64,000 nt of DNA. Origin: Octadecabacter sp. (GTDB lineage: Bacteria; Pseudomonadota; Alphaproteobacteria; Rhodobacterales; Rhodobacteraceae). The position numbers were made by a program, and so were the translations under genes. Numbering within the stretch: the stretch's first letter is position 1; each line of letters starts with the position of its first letter. The notes under the pieces are model-generated. The model did not search any database and had not been told where the DNA came from. It saw nothing but the letters and a program-made list of their open reading frames with translations. The DNA is taken from NCBI GenBank assembly GCA_028825445.1, contig JAPKAD010000001.1:186001-250000 (forward strand). The letters run 5' to 3'. Shown piece by piece: positions 1 to 8,252 of this stretch.

Positions 1-649
1 CTGTAGGAAAGCTGATTTGCATTGATGCTGGTGTGCGTAGTTCTGGAAAATCGGTCATTGGGCGGGCGTGCAACAGCATGAATTCTGGATCCGCTGTAAT
101 GGCGTAAATTGTGGACAAATAATCGGTGTACGTATCAAAGTGGTCTTCGATTATTTGGATTGGCGTTGCGCCAGTACGCAGTCCGCCATAATTTATATAT
201 GGTGTATTGGAAAATTCACTACATTCTAAAAACACGCAACTGAACGTGCCTAGAAGCGCGTCGTTGCGGTAAACTTGAGCGAAAATATCTTCTGTTCTAG
301 CCGCCTTTGTGGTAGGTGTGAAACTCCCCAAAATCTGACCATTTGGTGCATTAATTGAGACATAGGCTTTATTTTGTGCGGCCTTAATAATATTAATATC
401 CCGCACAAAAAGTGGGTCTGGGCCAAGATTAAACAGTACCAGTGCAATATTACCCTGATCCAAATCGATATCCTGTAAAAAATATAAATTTTTGACCTCT
501 GCGACGATGCTTGGTGGGTGTGGCGTGCTTGGGGTTGCAGGTTTTAAGGGATCACTTGAAGATTTTTCAAAGCCACGAACTAGGTGAAAACCCCCAAATG
601 CAATCAGCCCACCAAAAAATATGACACCAATAAATGCTAGCCGTATCAA
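1..649 (-). CDS. Membrane-anchored protein of unknown function, partial (runs off the left edge)
   Basis: Reading the minus strand from 649 to 1 gives an uninterrupted frame of about 216 residues. The ORF track misses it because it has no ATG and no stop inside the window. The first plausible start is a TTG that overlaps the stop of the upstream glutamine-synthetase gene as TTGA, the counterpart of the ATGA couplings elsewhere in this operon. The N-terminus LIRLAFIGVIFFGGLIAFGG is one membrane segment or uncleaved signal anchor. A short Pro/Ser/Thr-rich linker follows, then a soluble, probably periplasmic domain. I do not recognise the family. Its position as the last visible gene of the transport/glutamylation operon suggests a related role, which is inference only. 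An upstream in-frame TGA limits how far the start could be extended. Confidence 0.6.
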   Translation of the reverse strand, partial: MIRLAFIGVIFFGGLIAFGGFHLVRGFEKSSSDPLKPATPSTPHPPSIVAEVKNLYFLQDIDLDQGNIALVLFNLGPDPLFVRDINIIKAAQNKAYVSINAPNGQILGSFTPTTKAARTEDIFAQVYRNDALLGTFSCVFLECSEFSNTPYINYGGLRTGATPIQIIEDHFDTYTDYLSTIYAITADPEFMLLHARPMTDFPELRTPASMQISFPT

Positions 650-1998
650 ACGTTTAACAATAAGTTTTCACGCTCCCAAGGACTTATAACCTGTAAGAAT
701 TCCTCGTATTCGGTGCGCTTGACTATAGAATAGACACGGGCAAAATCTGGCCCCAGAACTTCATGCATTTCAGCATTTTTGTCAAAAAGTGTCAGTGCTG
801 CATCTAGGCCAGTTGGCAATTCACTGTCTCCCTCATAGGCATCACCATTGAAAATAGCGGCTGGCTTAGACTGATTCTTCATACCTAGGTATCCGCAGGC
901 AAGTGACGCAGCAATGCATAAATAGGGGTTACAATCCATACCTGCGATGCGGTTTTCAATTCGTCGTGCGTTCGGGGATGACAGTGGAACTCGCAACCCC
1001 GTAGTTCGGTTGTCACGTGCCCAGCTGAGGTTTATTGGAGCTGCATGGTCTTTCACGTAGCGACGATAGCTGTTCACATACGGTGCCATTACAGCAATGA
1101 CGCTTGGCAAGTGTTTTTGCAATCCACCAATAAAATGCAAAAAAACTTCAGTTTCTTCGTCGTTTGGTCCAGTGAAGATGTTATTGCCATCTTTGTCGAG
1201 TATCGAGTGATGGATGTGCATCGCTGATCCAGGTTCGTTTTCGATTGGTTTGGCCATGAACGTGGCATAGCAATTGTGCTTTAATGCGGCTTCTTTAAGA
1301 AGACGTTTGAAGAAAAAAACCTCATCCGCGAGCTTGACAGGATTGCCGTGATTGAGGTTAATTTCAAGTTGACCTGCGCCACCTTCTTGCGTGATACCGT
1401 CAATTTCAAACCCTTGGATCTCAGCAAATTCATAGATGTCGTCGATCACAGGTCCGTAATCGTCAACGGCAGTCATGGAATAGGCTTGGCGTGCAGCGGC
1501 AGGGCGACCGGACCGTCCAATCATGGGTTCAATGGGTTTGGCAGGATCAGTGTTGGGCGCAACAAGAAAAAATTCCATTTCTGGTGCCACAACAGGTGTC
1601 CAGCCCTCGGCTTCGTATAAGGCAACTACACGTTTAAGCACATTGCGCGGGCTGAATTGTACTGGATCGCCTTGTTGGTTGAATGCGTCATGAATCACTT
1701 GTAAAGTGCCATCTGCTGCCCAGGGGGCGGCAGTTGCTGTCGAATAATCAGGCTTTAGAATCATGTCGGGTTCTGTGAACCCAGCGTCGCCTGCCGCTTC
1801 GCCCCAACCACCTGTAAGCGTTTGAAAAAAAATAGATTCAGGCAGATGAAACTGCATCATTTTTTCCCATTTTGCTGCCGGAACGGCTTTACCGCGCGCG
1901 ATGCCAGGTAGGTCTGAAATCATGCATTCAACCTCGTCCAGACGGTTAGCATCAAGATATTTGCGTGCTGCTTGTGGAATTTTAGTAGTCCAGCTCAT
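646..1998 (-). CDS. Glutamine synthetase family protein (PuuA-like gamma-glutamyl-amine ligase), copy 1
   Basis: A 450-residue GlnA-fold ligase. These enzymes use ATP to join glutamate through its gamma-carboxyl to ammonia or an amine. Visible signatures are EMEFF (first metal-binding Glu), GAGQLEIN, GSAMHIHHS (ATP/metal His loop), NSYRR and NRTTGLRVP (glutamate and phosphate binding). The length and motif wording fit the PuuA-like gamma-glutamylpolyamine synthetase branch better than assimilatory GlnA. The C-terminus lacks the adenylylation loop I would expect in GlnA. The start ATG overlaps the stop of the amidotransferase gene (ATGA), so the two are probably translationally coupled. Being in an operon with an amino-acid/polyamine importer and a hydrolase-type amidotransferase supports amine catabolism. 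The substrate cannot be read from sequence. Confidence 0.88.
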   Translation of the reverse strand: MSWTTKIPQAARKYLDANRLDEVECMISDLPGIARGKAVPAAKWEKMMQFHLPESIFFQTLTGGWGEAAGDAGFTEPDMILKPDYSTATAAPWAADGTLQVIHDAFNQQGDPVQFSPRNVLKRVVALYEAEGWTPVVAPEMEFFLVAPNTDPAKPIEPMIGRSGRPAAARQAYSMTAVDDYGPVIDDIYEFAEIQGFEIDGITQEGGAGQLEINLNHGNPVKLADEVFFFKRLLKEAALKHNCYATFMAKPIENEPGSAMHIHHSILDKDGNNIFTGPNDEETEVFLHFIGGLQKHLPSVIAVMAPYVNSYRRYVKDHAAPINLSWARDNRTTGLRVPLSSPNARRIENRIAGMDCNPYLCIAASLACGYLGMKNQSKPAAIFNGDAYEGDSELPTGLDAALTLFDKNAEMHEVLGPDFARVYSIVKRTEYEEFLQVISPWERENLLLNV

Positions 1999-2672
1999 GC
2001 TTTCGTCCCTTTGAAAAACGTGCCTATTTTGACCGCTAGGTACGCATTGTCGACGTTTTTTATGAGGTCTTTTTTAGCAACTTCAATCTGTTCGGGTGGG
2101 ACTGTACCCGCACGCGCAGTGATCAAACCATTAATAAATATGCTGTCAAATTCTGGGTGGGCTTGCACAGTAAAAATGCGATCGTTGTACACCAGCGCTG
2201 CATTTTTACAAAACGCATTTGAGGCAACTGGCGTCGCTTCATTGGGCCTTTGCACCACCTGATCTTGGTGCCATGCGTTCAGATAAATTTGTTCGCCTTG
2301 CCAGTCGTATGTCTGGCGTCCAACGGCCCAACCGCCCTCGTATTTTTCAACTTTACCCCCCAGAGCCTGCGCAATAATTTGATGTCCAAAGCAGATGCCA
2401 ACTAACGGTCGTCCAATACGGTAGATATCGCGGATCAGGGTTTCGAGTGGTGTGATCCACGGTAGTTCTTCGTATGCGCCATGTTTAGATCCAGTAATTA
2501 GCCAACCATCGCAGCTATTAGGCCCGTCGGGGAAGTCGCCATCCACAACTGCGAACGTCTCGAAAGTGAAACCCTGACCATCCAGCAGTCGTTCGAACAA
2601 ATTGTTCACGTCGCCAGTAATAGGACGCAGCTCATCGGGAGCATGTCCAGTCTGTAAAATGCCGATTTTCAT
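1995..2672 (-). CDS. Type 1 glutamine amidotransferase (class I GATase, GMP-synthase-like)
   Basis: A 225-residue single-domain class I amidotransferase. The nucleophile elbow is GICFGHQ and the catalytic His-x-Glu is in VQAHPEF. It is not fused to a synthetase domain, so it probably acts as a stand-alone gamma-glutamyl hydrolase or amidotransferase. In PuuABCD-like pathways a protein of this fold (PuuD) removes the gamma-glutamyl group after oxidation of the glutamylated amine. This protein belongs to the GMP-synthase-like subgroup rather than the classic PuuD subgroup, so that role is inference. It lies 78 bp after the second ligase gene and overlaps the first one by 4 bp. Confidence 0.85.
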   Translation of the reverse strand: MKIGILQTGHAPDELRPITGDVNNLFERLLDGQGFTFETFAVVDGDFPDGPNSCDGWLITGSKHGAYEELPWITPLETLIRDIYRIGRPLVGICFGHQIIAQALGGKVEKYEGGWAVGRQTYDWQGEQIYLNAWHQDQVVQRPNEATPVASNAFCKNAALVYNDRIFTVQAHPEFDSIFINGLITARAGTVPPEQIEVAKKDLIKNVDNAYLAVKIGTFFKGTKA

Positions 2673-2750
2673 AAAGCACCAGTATTTAAGAATTTAATTG
2701 TATATTAGGCGTTGGCGCGCTGGCACGCAAGCGCATCTAACTTCGGATAT

Positions 2751-4079
2751 TCAGACTGTATCGAGATAAAGGTCAATCTGTTCTTCTGGGCTGAGTTCCG
2801 CAAAAGCCTGCAATTCCTGCCGTTTGGTAGCAACAAGATTATTAATCAATTCGCTGGGGAAAATCCGCGAGATTTGAGGGTCAGTCTCGAATAAATCAAT
2901 AGCATCAGCCCAGTTTCCAGGAAGCTGCGGCAGGCCTTGATCGTAGGCGTTTCCTGTGATTGGTGGAGGAGGCATTTTTGCATCTTCAATGCCGGTCAGG
3001 GCCGCCCCAAGAACAGCAGCTAGCATAAGGTATGGGTTTACATCACCGCCCGCGACTCGGTGTTCTATCCGCCGCGCATTGTGGTTGCCGCCCGGAACAC
3101 GAATGGCGGCTGTGCGATTCTCATATGCCCAACAGATTGATGTTGGCGCATGAGCATTTGGTACAAGGCGATCATAAGAATTGCCATGGGGTGCGAGGAT
3201 TAGTGCTGATGCGGACAGCCCATTCATACAGCCCGCAATGGCGTGGTGCATCACGTCGGTGCCTTCAGGCCCACCATTGTCAAAGATGTTATTGCCATCT
3301 CTGTCTAGTACTGAGAAATGAACATGCATACCGTTACCTGAATATTCGGGGTATGGTTTTGCCATAAATGATGCAGCGAATCCGTGCTGTCGTGCTACAC
3401 CACGCACTAATAGCTTAAAAAGCCAAGTGTCGTCGGCGGCTTTCATGGCGTGGCTGTGGGACAGGTTAATTTCAAACTGCCCAAGGCCAGCCTCCGAAAT
3501 TGCGGTTTCTGCAGGAATGTCCATTGCTTCGGCACCATCATAAAGCGCGGTGAAATAGTTATCGAATGCATCAAGCGCGCGCAGTGACAGAATTTCTGCA
3601 CCGGGGCGGCGTTTGCCTGAGCGTGGGCTAGCCACGACCTGTAAGTCTTTGCCACTGTCATCCACGAGGTAGAATTCCAGTTCTGTACCGCAGATCGGTG
3701 TTAGGCCGCGATCTTTGTAGCGTTTTAACACTGTCGCTAATGCATGGCGCGGATCACCCTCAAAAGCGCGTCCATCTTCGCGGTACATCCACATAGGTAA
3801 GAGTGCTGACGGATTATCAAGCCATGGCATAGGTAAAAACCCACGTTCAGTTGGAAGGCAAACGCCGTCTGGATCGCCTGCTTCAAATACTAGCGGTGAA
3901 TTGTCGATGTCTTCGCCCCAGATATCGAGGTTTAACACGGACAATGGAAAACGCGTTCCATCCTCTTCGATACTCTGTGCGAACCGCGTTGGCATTCGTT
4001 TGCCGCGGGCGACACCATTGAGGTCAGAGGCAGCCAGGCGGATAGTTTTTACATGTGGGTTATCATGAAGCCATGACAT
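2751..4079 (-). CDS. Glutamine synthetase family protein (PuuA-like), copy 2
   Basis: A second GlnA-fold ligase of 442 residues, clearly divergent from copy 1. Motifs include LEFYL, GLGQFEINL, GNGMHVHFS, APHGNSYDRL, ENRTAAIRVP and GGDVNPYLM. Both copies keep the GxMHxH loop and the NRT glutamate-binding segment, so both look catalytically competent. Only 6 bp separate it from the upstream permease gene. Two ligases in one operon could handle two substrates, or could form a hetero-oligomer; sequence cannot decide. Known family members gamma-glutamylate polyamines, ethanolamine or other amines. Confidence 0.87.
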   Translation of the reverse strand: MSWLHDNPHVKTIRLAASDLNGVARGKRMPTRFAQSIEEDGTRFPLSVLNLDIWGEDIDNSPLVFEAGDPDGVCLPTERGFLPMPWLDNPSALLPMWMYREDGRAFEGDPRHALATVLKRYKDRGLTPICGTELEFYLVDDSGKDLQVVASPRSGKRRPGAEILSLRALDAFDNYFTALYDGAEAMDIPAETAISEAGLGQFEINLSHSHAMKAADDTWLFKLLVRGVARQHGFAASFMAKPYPEYSGNGMHVHFSVLDRDGNNIFDNGGPEGTDVMHHAIAGCMNGLSASALILAPHGNSYDRLVPNAHAPTSICWAYENRTAAIRVPGGNHNARRIEHRVAGGDVNPYLMLAAVLGAALTGIEDAKMPPPPITGNAYDQGLPQLPGNWADAIDLFETDPQISRIFPSELINNLVATKRQELQAFAELSPEEQIDLYLDTV

Positions 4080-4085
4080 GGGAGA

Positions 4086-4898
4086 TCACCGGATAATTTG
4101 AGGGCGAAAACGGAATGATGGACGATTGGCATCTTTTGGTAAATGGCTATACAAGCGTTTTGCAATACGGCTCATTATCCCAATGATAACTAACGTCAAA
4201 AGAATGAAATAAAACGCCAAAATTGGGTAAGGGACGAAGGGGTTAAACGTTTTGTCTGCAAAGAAACTTGCATAATAAAGCGCGTCCCCTTTTTGACCCC
4301 AAGCAGGAAAACCACTGAAAAAAACTAGAGTAGTTGAGTGAAACAAAAAGATAGCTTCGTTAGTATAAGCGGGCCATGCAAGACGAAGCATTGTCGGCCA
4401 TATCACGCGACGAAATCTTGACCAACCTGACAAGCCATAGGCGTCAGCGGCTTCGATATCACCTTTGGGGATGGATTGCAGTGCACCGTAGAAAATCTCA
4501 CCGGTATAGGCGGAAGTGTTGAGGAACAGTACGATTAGCGCTCCAAGCCACGCAGCCGTGAACGGGTCAAAAAAGGCATATTGGCCTTTGAGTGAAAGGA
4601 AGAAAAAATAGGCAAAAAAGAATTGGATAAACAGGGGTGACCCGCGAAATATGAAGATAAACCATTCTGATGCTTTTTGAATCACTGGGTTTCGTGCAGC
4701 TTTGCCGAGGGCCACAGCTGTGGCAAGAATGAAACCAGACAAAAGCGCGACAACCCCAAAATATACGTTCCAGATCATGCCTGATCCGATCAGCGTAAAT
4801 TGTTGACACAGGGTAAAATCCTTACGAGGCAGCAGGCGTTCTCCAAATCCAATGGAGCGAAACGCATAGTCGGAAATTGTATCAAGGCATTCTATCAT
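4086..4898 (-). CDS. Polar amino acid ABC transporter permease (HisM-like)
   Basis: A 270-residue inner-membrane permease of the HisM/ArtM type (BPD_transp_1 fold). The N-terminal amphipathic part is followed by about five hydrophobic segments. The cytoplasmic EAA loop that docks on the ATPase is recognisable around GDIEAADAYGLSGWSRFRRV. It overlaps the other permease gene by 4 bp (ATGA), as expected for a heterodimeric pair. With the two binding proteins and the ATPase it forms a complete PAAT-family importer. Substrate class (basic amino acid, opine or polyamine) is inferred from the family and the neighbours. Confidence 0.9.
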   Translation of the reverse strand: MIECLDTISDYAFRSIGFGERLLPRKDFTLCQQFTLIGSGMIWNVYFGVVALLSGFILATAVALGKAARNPVIQKASEWFIFIFRGSPLFIQFFFAYFFFLSLKGQYAFFDPFTAAWLGALIVLFLNTSAYTGEIFYGALQSIPKGDIEAADAYGLSGWSRFRRVIWPTMLRLAWPAYTNEAIFLFHSTTLVFFSGFPAWGQKGDALYYASFFADKTFNPFVPYPILAFYFILLTLVIIGIMSRIAKRLYSHLPKDANRPSFRFRPQIIR

Positions 4899-5701
4899 TC
4901 AGCCGTCCTGCGCTGTGCTTCGCCACCCGATGTGGCCTGCCCGCGGGTGAGGCGGATCATGGCGCTGTGAAGGATGATTTCTGAAATTTTTGTGAAAGAG
5001 AGGTAAAATACCAGTAATGTAAGAAAATACCACATGCGCCAATCACCATGCGGGTAGGCAGTAAACTGGGGTGTTTTTGTAGCACCAAGTTCACGGGCCC
5101 AATAAACTATGTCTTCGATGCCAAGCAAGAACAATAGTGGGGTCGCTTTAATTAGCACCATCCACAAATTGCCCAATCCAGGCAGTGCATAGACCCACAT
5201 TTGGGGCACAATAATACGCCAGAATGTTTGGCGACTGGTCATGCCATATGATTCGGCGGTTTCGACCTGCGCGCGTGGTACTGCACGCATGGCACCCAAT
5301 AAGACGTTTGCGGCAAACGCCCCAAAAACAATGGCAAAAGTGAAAATAGCTATGAAAAAGCCGTACGTTTCATGCATCCACTGTGGCGAATTTCCTAATG
5401 GCATTTTTGCTTCCGCACAAACAATGAAATCACTGCCTTGTCGGATGGCATCAGGCCAGTTGGGGCACTTGATCTTGTGACGCAAAAGTTCAATTCCCTG
5501 ATCCAGTGCGATCACAAAGAACAGGAAGAATGCAATATCAGGCACGCCGCGCACTATTGCAATGTAGCCTTTACCGAACCACGATAGTAATAGAATTTTT
5601 GAGCGTGCGGCTATTGCGCCGCCCATGCCGAATGCCATAGCAAGTGGGGCGGTAATGGCGAGAAGCAACAGGACGGTGCCGAATGACACATAGAAACCCA
5701 T
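4895..5701 (-). CDS. Polar amino acid ABC transporter permease (HisQ-like); true N-terminus uncertain
   Basis: Partner permease with the EAA-type loop at RAQVETAESYGMTSRQTFWR. The ATG at 5701 gives 268 residues, but the reading frame continues upstream with family-like sequence (FQFCADPNALETTKWL, then CYLTTGKH) that homologous permeases carry before the first membrane helix. That upstream stretch has no standard start codon. It is preceded in frame by ATG immediately followed by TAA (about 5801-5806). So either translation starts at the internal ATG 5701, or a rare start is used, or a nonsense change or sequence error sits at codon 2. The core transporter domain is intact. Confidence 0.82.
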   Translation of the reverse strand: MGFYVSFGTVLLLLAITAPLAMAFGMGGAIAARSKILLLSWFGKGYIAIVRGVPDIAFFLFFVIALDQGIELLRHKIKCPNWPDAIRQGSDFIVCAEAKMPLGNSPQWMHETYGFFIAIFTFAIVFGAFAANVLLGAMRAVPRAQVETAESYGMTSRQTFWRIIVPQMWVYALPGLGNLWMVLIKATPLLFLLGIEDIVYWARELGATKTPQFTAYPHGDWRMWYFLTLLVFYLSFTKISEIILHSAMIRLTRGQATSGGEAQRRTAE

Positions 5702-5838
5702 ATGCTTGCCTGTGGTCAGGTAGCAGGTGAGCCACTTTGTGGTCTCTAGGGCATTGGGGTCGGCGCAAAACTGGAAGATGTAAGAGCCTCGGCTAAAGGG
5801 TTTGATTTACATTTTTTGTTTAGATGAAATAGTGAGGT

Positions 5839-5864
5839 GCGCCCCGCTTATGTGGGCAGGGCGC
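5839..5864 (-). terminator. Intercistronic GC-rich hairpin between binding-protein and permease genes
   Basis: GCGCCCTGC pairs with GCGGGGCGC (9 bp with one G-U) around an 8-nt loop, 13 bp downstream of the binding-protein stop. No good U-tract follows on the minus strand, so it is more likely a processing or attenuation hairpin than a full terminator. In many ABC importer operons such a hairpin makes binding-protein mRNA exceed permease mRNA. Confidence 0.5.
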
Positions 5865-5877
5865 AATTTCGGTAGTA

Positions 5878-6600
5878 TCAGAACTTAGAAGCAACTTCCC
5901 ACTTCTCAATCAAAGTGTTGAGCGAACCGTCATCCTTCATGGACTGAATCGCTGCGTCGAATGTGTCACGTAGTTCGGTGTCACTTTGACGTAAACCCAT
6001 CCCAACACCGCCACCGATTGCTTCTTCGCGTGCAAGTATTACTAGGTCTGATTGACCCTTAAGCGCGGCTACTAGGACGGATTTATCGGCCAGAACCGCA
6101 TCTGCTTCGCCGTTGCGTACGGCCGCGATTGTTTCTTCCAGTGTTGCAAATTCTACAACTGTCCAGCCTTGGTCAGCAATAAACGATGCTTGGATCGTAC
6201 CAGTTTGCGCGGCAACTATTGCGCTTTCAACGTCAAGGCCTGCGTCAAGTACAAGGTAGGATGACGGATCAGCAGGAGTGTAAGGTTGTGTGAAATCGAT
6301 GAGTTCAGCACGCTCTGCCGTAATCGACATGCCAGCAATGATTGTATCGTAGTTTCCGGATGTGAGGTTTGGAATAATGCTGTCCCATTCATTTGTGACC
6401 CATTCGCAAGTCAATTCGGCGCGTGCGCACAGCTCATCACCAAGCTCACGCTCGAAGCCATCAACTTCGCCGGCATCGTTGATAAAGTTCCAAGGAGCAT
6501 ACGCTCCTTCAGTTCCCATGCGTACGACGGAGTGAGCGTCTGCAAGTGCCATTGTGGATGTCAAAGCAACCGCAGCTGTTGCCAGAATAAAGTTTTTCAT
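5878..6600 (-). CDS. Periplasmic amino-acid-binding protein of the ABC importer (SBP family 3), copy 1
   Basis: A 240-residue extracellular solute-binding protein. The N-terminus MKNFILATAAVALTSTMALADA is a clear Sec signal peptide with cleavage expected at about residue 20. Family landmarks are GFERELGDELC, WDSIIPNLTSGNYDTIIAGM and ERAELIDFTQPY, the ligand-binding lobe motifs of SBP_bac_3. It would capture the substrate in the periplasm and deliver it to the two permeases. A GC-rich hairpin follows the gene. A second, more divergent binding protein lies 31 bp upstream. Confidence 0.92.
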   Translation of the reverse strand: MKNFILATAAVALTSTMALADAHSVVRMGTEGAYAPWNFINDAGEVDGFERELGDELCARAELTCEWVTNEWDSIIPNLTSGNYDTIIAGMSITAERAELIDFTQPYTPADPSSYLVLDAGLDVESAIVAAQTGTIQASFIADQGWTVVEFATLEETIAAVRNGEADAVLADKSVLVAALKGQSDLVILAREEAIGGGVGMGLRQSDTELRDTFDAAIQSMKDDGSLNTLIEKWEVASKF

Positions 6601-6631
6601 AGGTATCTCCCAGTTTTGATTATCAAGTTAT

Positions 6632-7396
6632 TTAGGTTAGAGCGTTTAAGCTTGGGCAGCGAGCAATCACATCACCTTGGTCACTACCCAACCACCTTAA
6701 ATGAAGACTTCCCAAGGTCCCATCCGTAGATATATCAGCTAATAGCTTATCAATCGCCATAAGCAAGGATGGTGCTTCTTCGGAAATCCCGAGTACTGAG
6801 CCGCCTGAAAAGGTTGGATATCCGCCCAAATCGTAAAAACCACTGTGGCTTTGTGCGATGTCAGCCATGTGTCCTGATCCAAAAACCACATCCACATCAC
6901 CCGCAACTAGTGCATTTAGTGCGGCTACCTCGGTTGGGTATGCGTATACATTACGATCTGCCTGTTCCATGGCTTCTGCAAAAAGTGACTGGTCCAGTGT
7001 TCCAATCCGCGAATTGATAAGGTCAATTTTTTGATTTTTAGCGATGAAATGACCGATGCTATCGCCACGTAAAACATAGGGACAGGTGAAATCTACAAGT
7101 TTATCGCGTTTTAAAGAATAGCCGAATCCACCGGTAACCACGTCGATGTCGCCTCGGGCAAGCGCAGGGAATATATCGCCCATTGGTAGATCAATCCAAA
7201 CGCAGTCATAGCCACCGCGCGTACAAATTTCATTCATCAAGTCTTTATCAAGACCGCTCACGCGTTCAGTTCCAGGGTTGTAAATATAGGGTGGATAATG
7301 TCCACCCGTGGCGATCCGCAGAGTATCTGCTGGCACAGTGCTGGCTAGAAGCGTCAAGAAGACGGTCAACCCTTTAATGTAGAACAAATTCTTCAT
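6632..7396 (-). CDS. Periplasmic solute-binding protein of the ABC importer, copy 2
   Basis: A 254-residue SBP_bac_3 protein. The signal peptide is about 23 residues (VFLTLLASTVPADT). Recognisable parts are GLDKDLMNEICTRGGYDC, GDIFPALARGDIDVVTGGF and RDKLVDFTCPYV. It overlaps the ATPase gene by ATGA, so it is translated right after it. Two different binding proteins feeding one permease pair is known for HisJ/ArgT-type systems and broadens specificity. The pairing of this SBP with these permeases is inferred from the operon. Confidence 0.88.
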   Translation of the reverse strand: MKNLFYIKGLTVFLTLLASTVPADTLRIATGGHYPPYIYNPGTERVSGLDKDLMNEICTRGGYDCVWIDLPMGDIFPALARGDIDVVTGGFGYSLKRDKLVDFTCPYVLRGDSIGHFIAKNQKIDLINSRIGTLDQSLFAEAMEQADRNVYAYPTEVAALNALVAGDVDVVFGSGHMADIAQSHSGFYDLGGYPTFSGGSVLGISEEAPSLLMAIDKLLADISTDGTLGSLHLRWLGSDQGDVIARCPSLNALT

Positions 7397-8163
7397 GCTG
7401 GAACAGTCGCTGACAAGAACCCACGCAACCGCTCAGATTGTGGATTTACGAATAGCTCTTCGGGAGGGCCTTCTTCTTCAATCAATCCTTGATGCAAGAA
7501 TACAACGTGATTTGAGATTTCACGAGCCATGCGCATGTCATGGGTCACGACCAACATCGTTCGGCCTTCAGATGCCAAGTTTTTGATGACTTTGACGACT
7601 TCTTGTTCCAGTTCGGGGTCTAGTGCTGATGTCGGTTCGTCAAACAGCAGCGCCTTGGGTTCCATGCAAAGAGCACGTGCGATGGCGGCGCGTTGTTGTT
7701 GGCCTCCTGAGAGCATTCCAGGGTAGGCGTCACACTTGTCGCCAATACCTACTTTATCGAGGTACTTGCGTGCCGATTCTGCGACTTCAGCGCGATCCCG
7801 TTTCAACACGGTGACGGGGGCTTCCATTACGTTTTGCAAGATTGTCATGTGCGCCCACAGGTTAAACTGTTGAAACACCATAGAAAGGTTAGTGCGGATG
7901 CGGATCATCTGAGCATGATCCCCAGGATGGCGGCCAAGGCCTTGGCCTTTCCACGTTACAGGTTCGCCGCAGAAAATTACGTCCCCAAGCTGGCTGTTCT
8001 CCAACAGATTGGCACAACGCAAAAGTGTTGATTTGCCAGACCCGGACGACCCAATCAGACTTATCACGTGACCTTGCTGTGCCGATATATCGACACCCTT
8101 CAATACCTCTAGTGCGCCGTAAGCTTTGTGAAGATTACGAATCTCAATGATGGGTCCGTTCAT
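7393..8163 (-). CDS. Polar amino acid ABC transporter ATP-binding protein (HisP/GlnQ-like)
   Basis: A 256-residue cytoplasmic ATPase. Walker A is GSSGSGKSTLLR, the Q-loop is around FQQFNLW, the ABC signature is LSGGQQQR, Walker B is ALLFDEPTSALD and the switch His is in VVTHD. The wording is typical of HisP/GlnQ/OccP ATPases. It is the first gene of the leftward operon; about 90 bp separate it from the end of the PhnD-like pseudogene, so the operon promoter probably lies in or upstream of 8164-8252. Confidence 0.95.
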   Translation of the reverse strand: MNGPIIEIRNLHKAYGALEVLKGVDISAQQGHVISLIGSSGSGKSTLLRCANLLENSQLGDVIFCGEPVTWKGQGLGRHPGDHAQMIRIRTNLSMVFQQFNLWAHMTILQNVMEAPVTVLKRDRAEVAESARKYLDKVGIGDKCDAYPGMLSGGQQQRAAIARALCMEPKALLFDEPTSALDPELEQEVVKVIKNLASEGRTMLVVTHDMRMAREISNHVVFLHQGLIEEEGPPEELFVNPQSERLRGFLSATVPA

Positions 8164-8252
8164 GGTGCCTCGTTTAGTTTCTGTTGTGGAGTAAGGCGTA
8201 AATCGGTAGTGGTTGCAACGGTGTTGTCAGGGGAAGTCGGTAAGGCGATATT

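Noticed and set aside
1045-1620. Plus-strand ORFs antisense to the first ligase gene
   Set aside because: They are shadows of the well-supported minus-strand glutamine-synthetase-like gene, with no family-like sequence.
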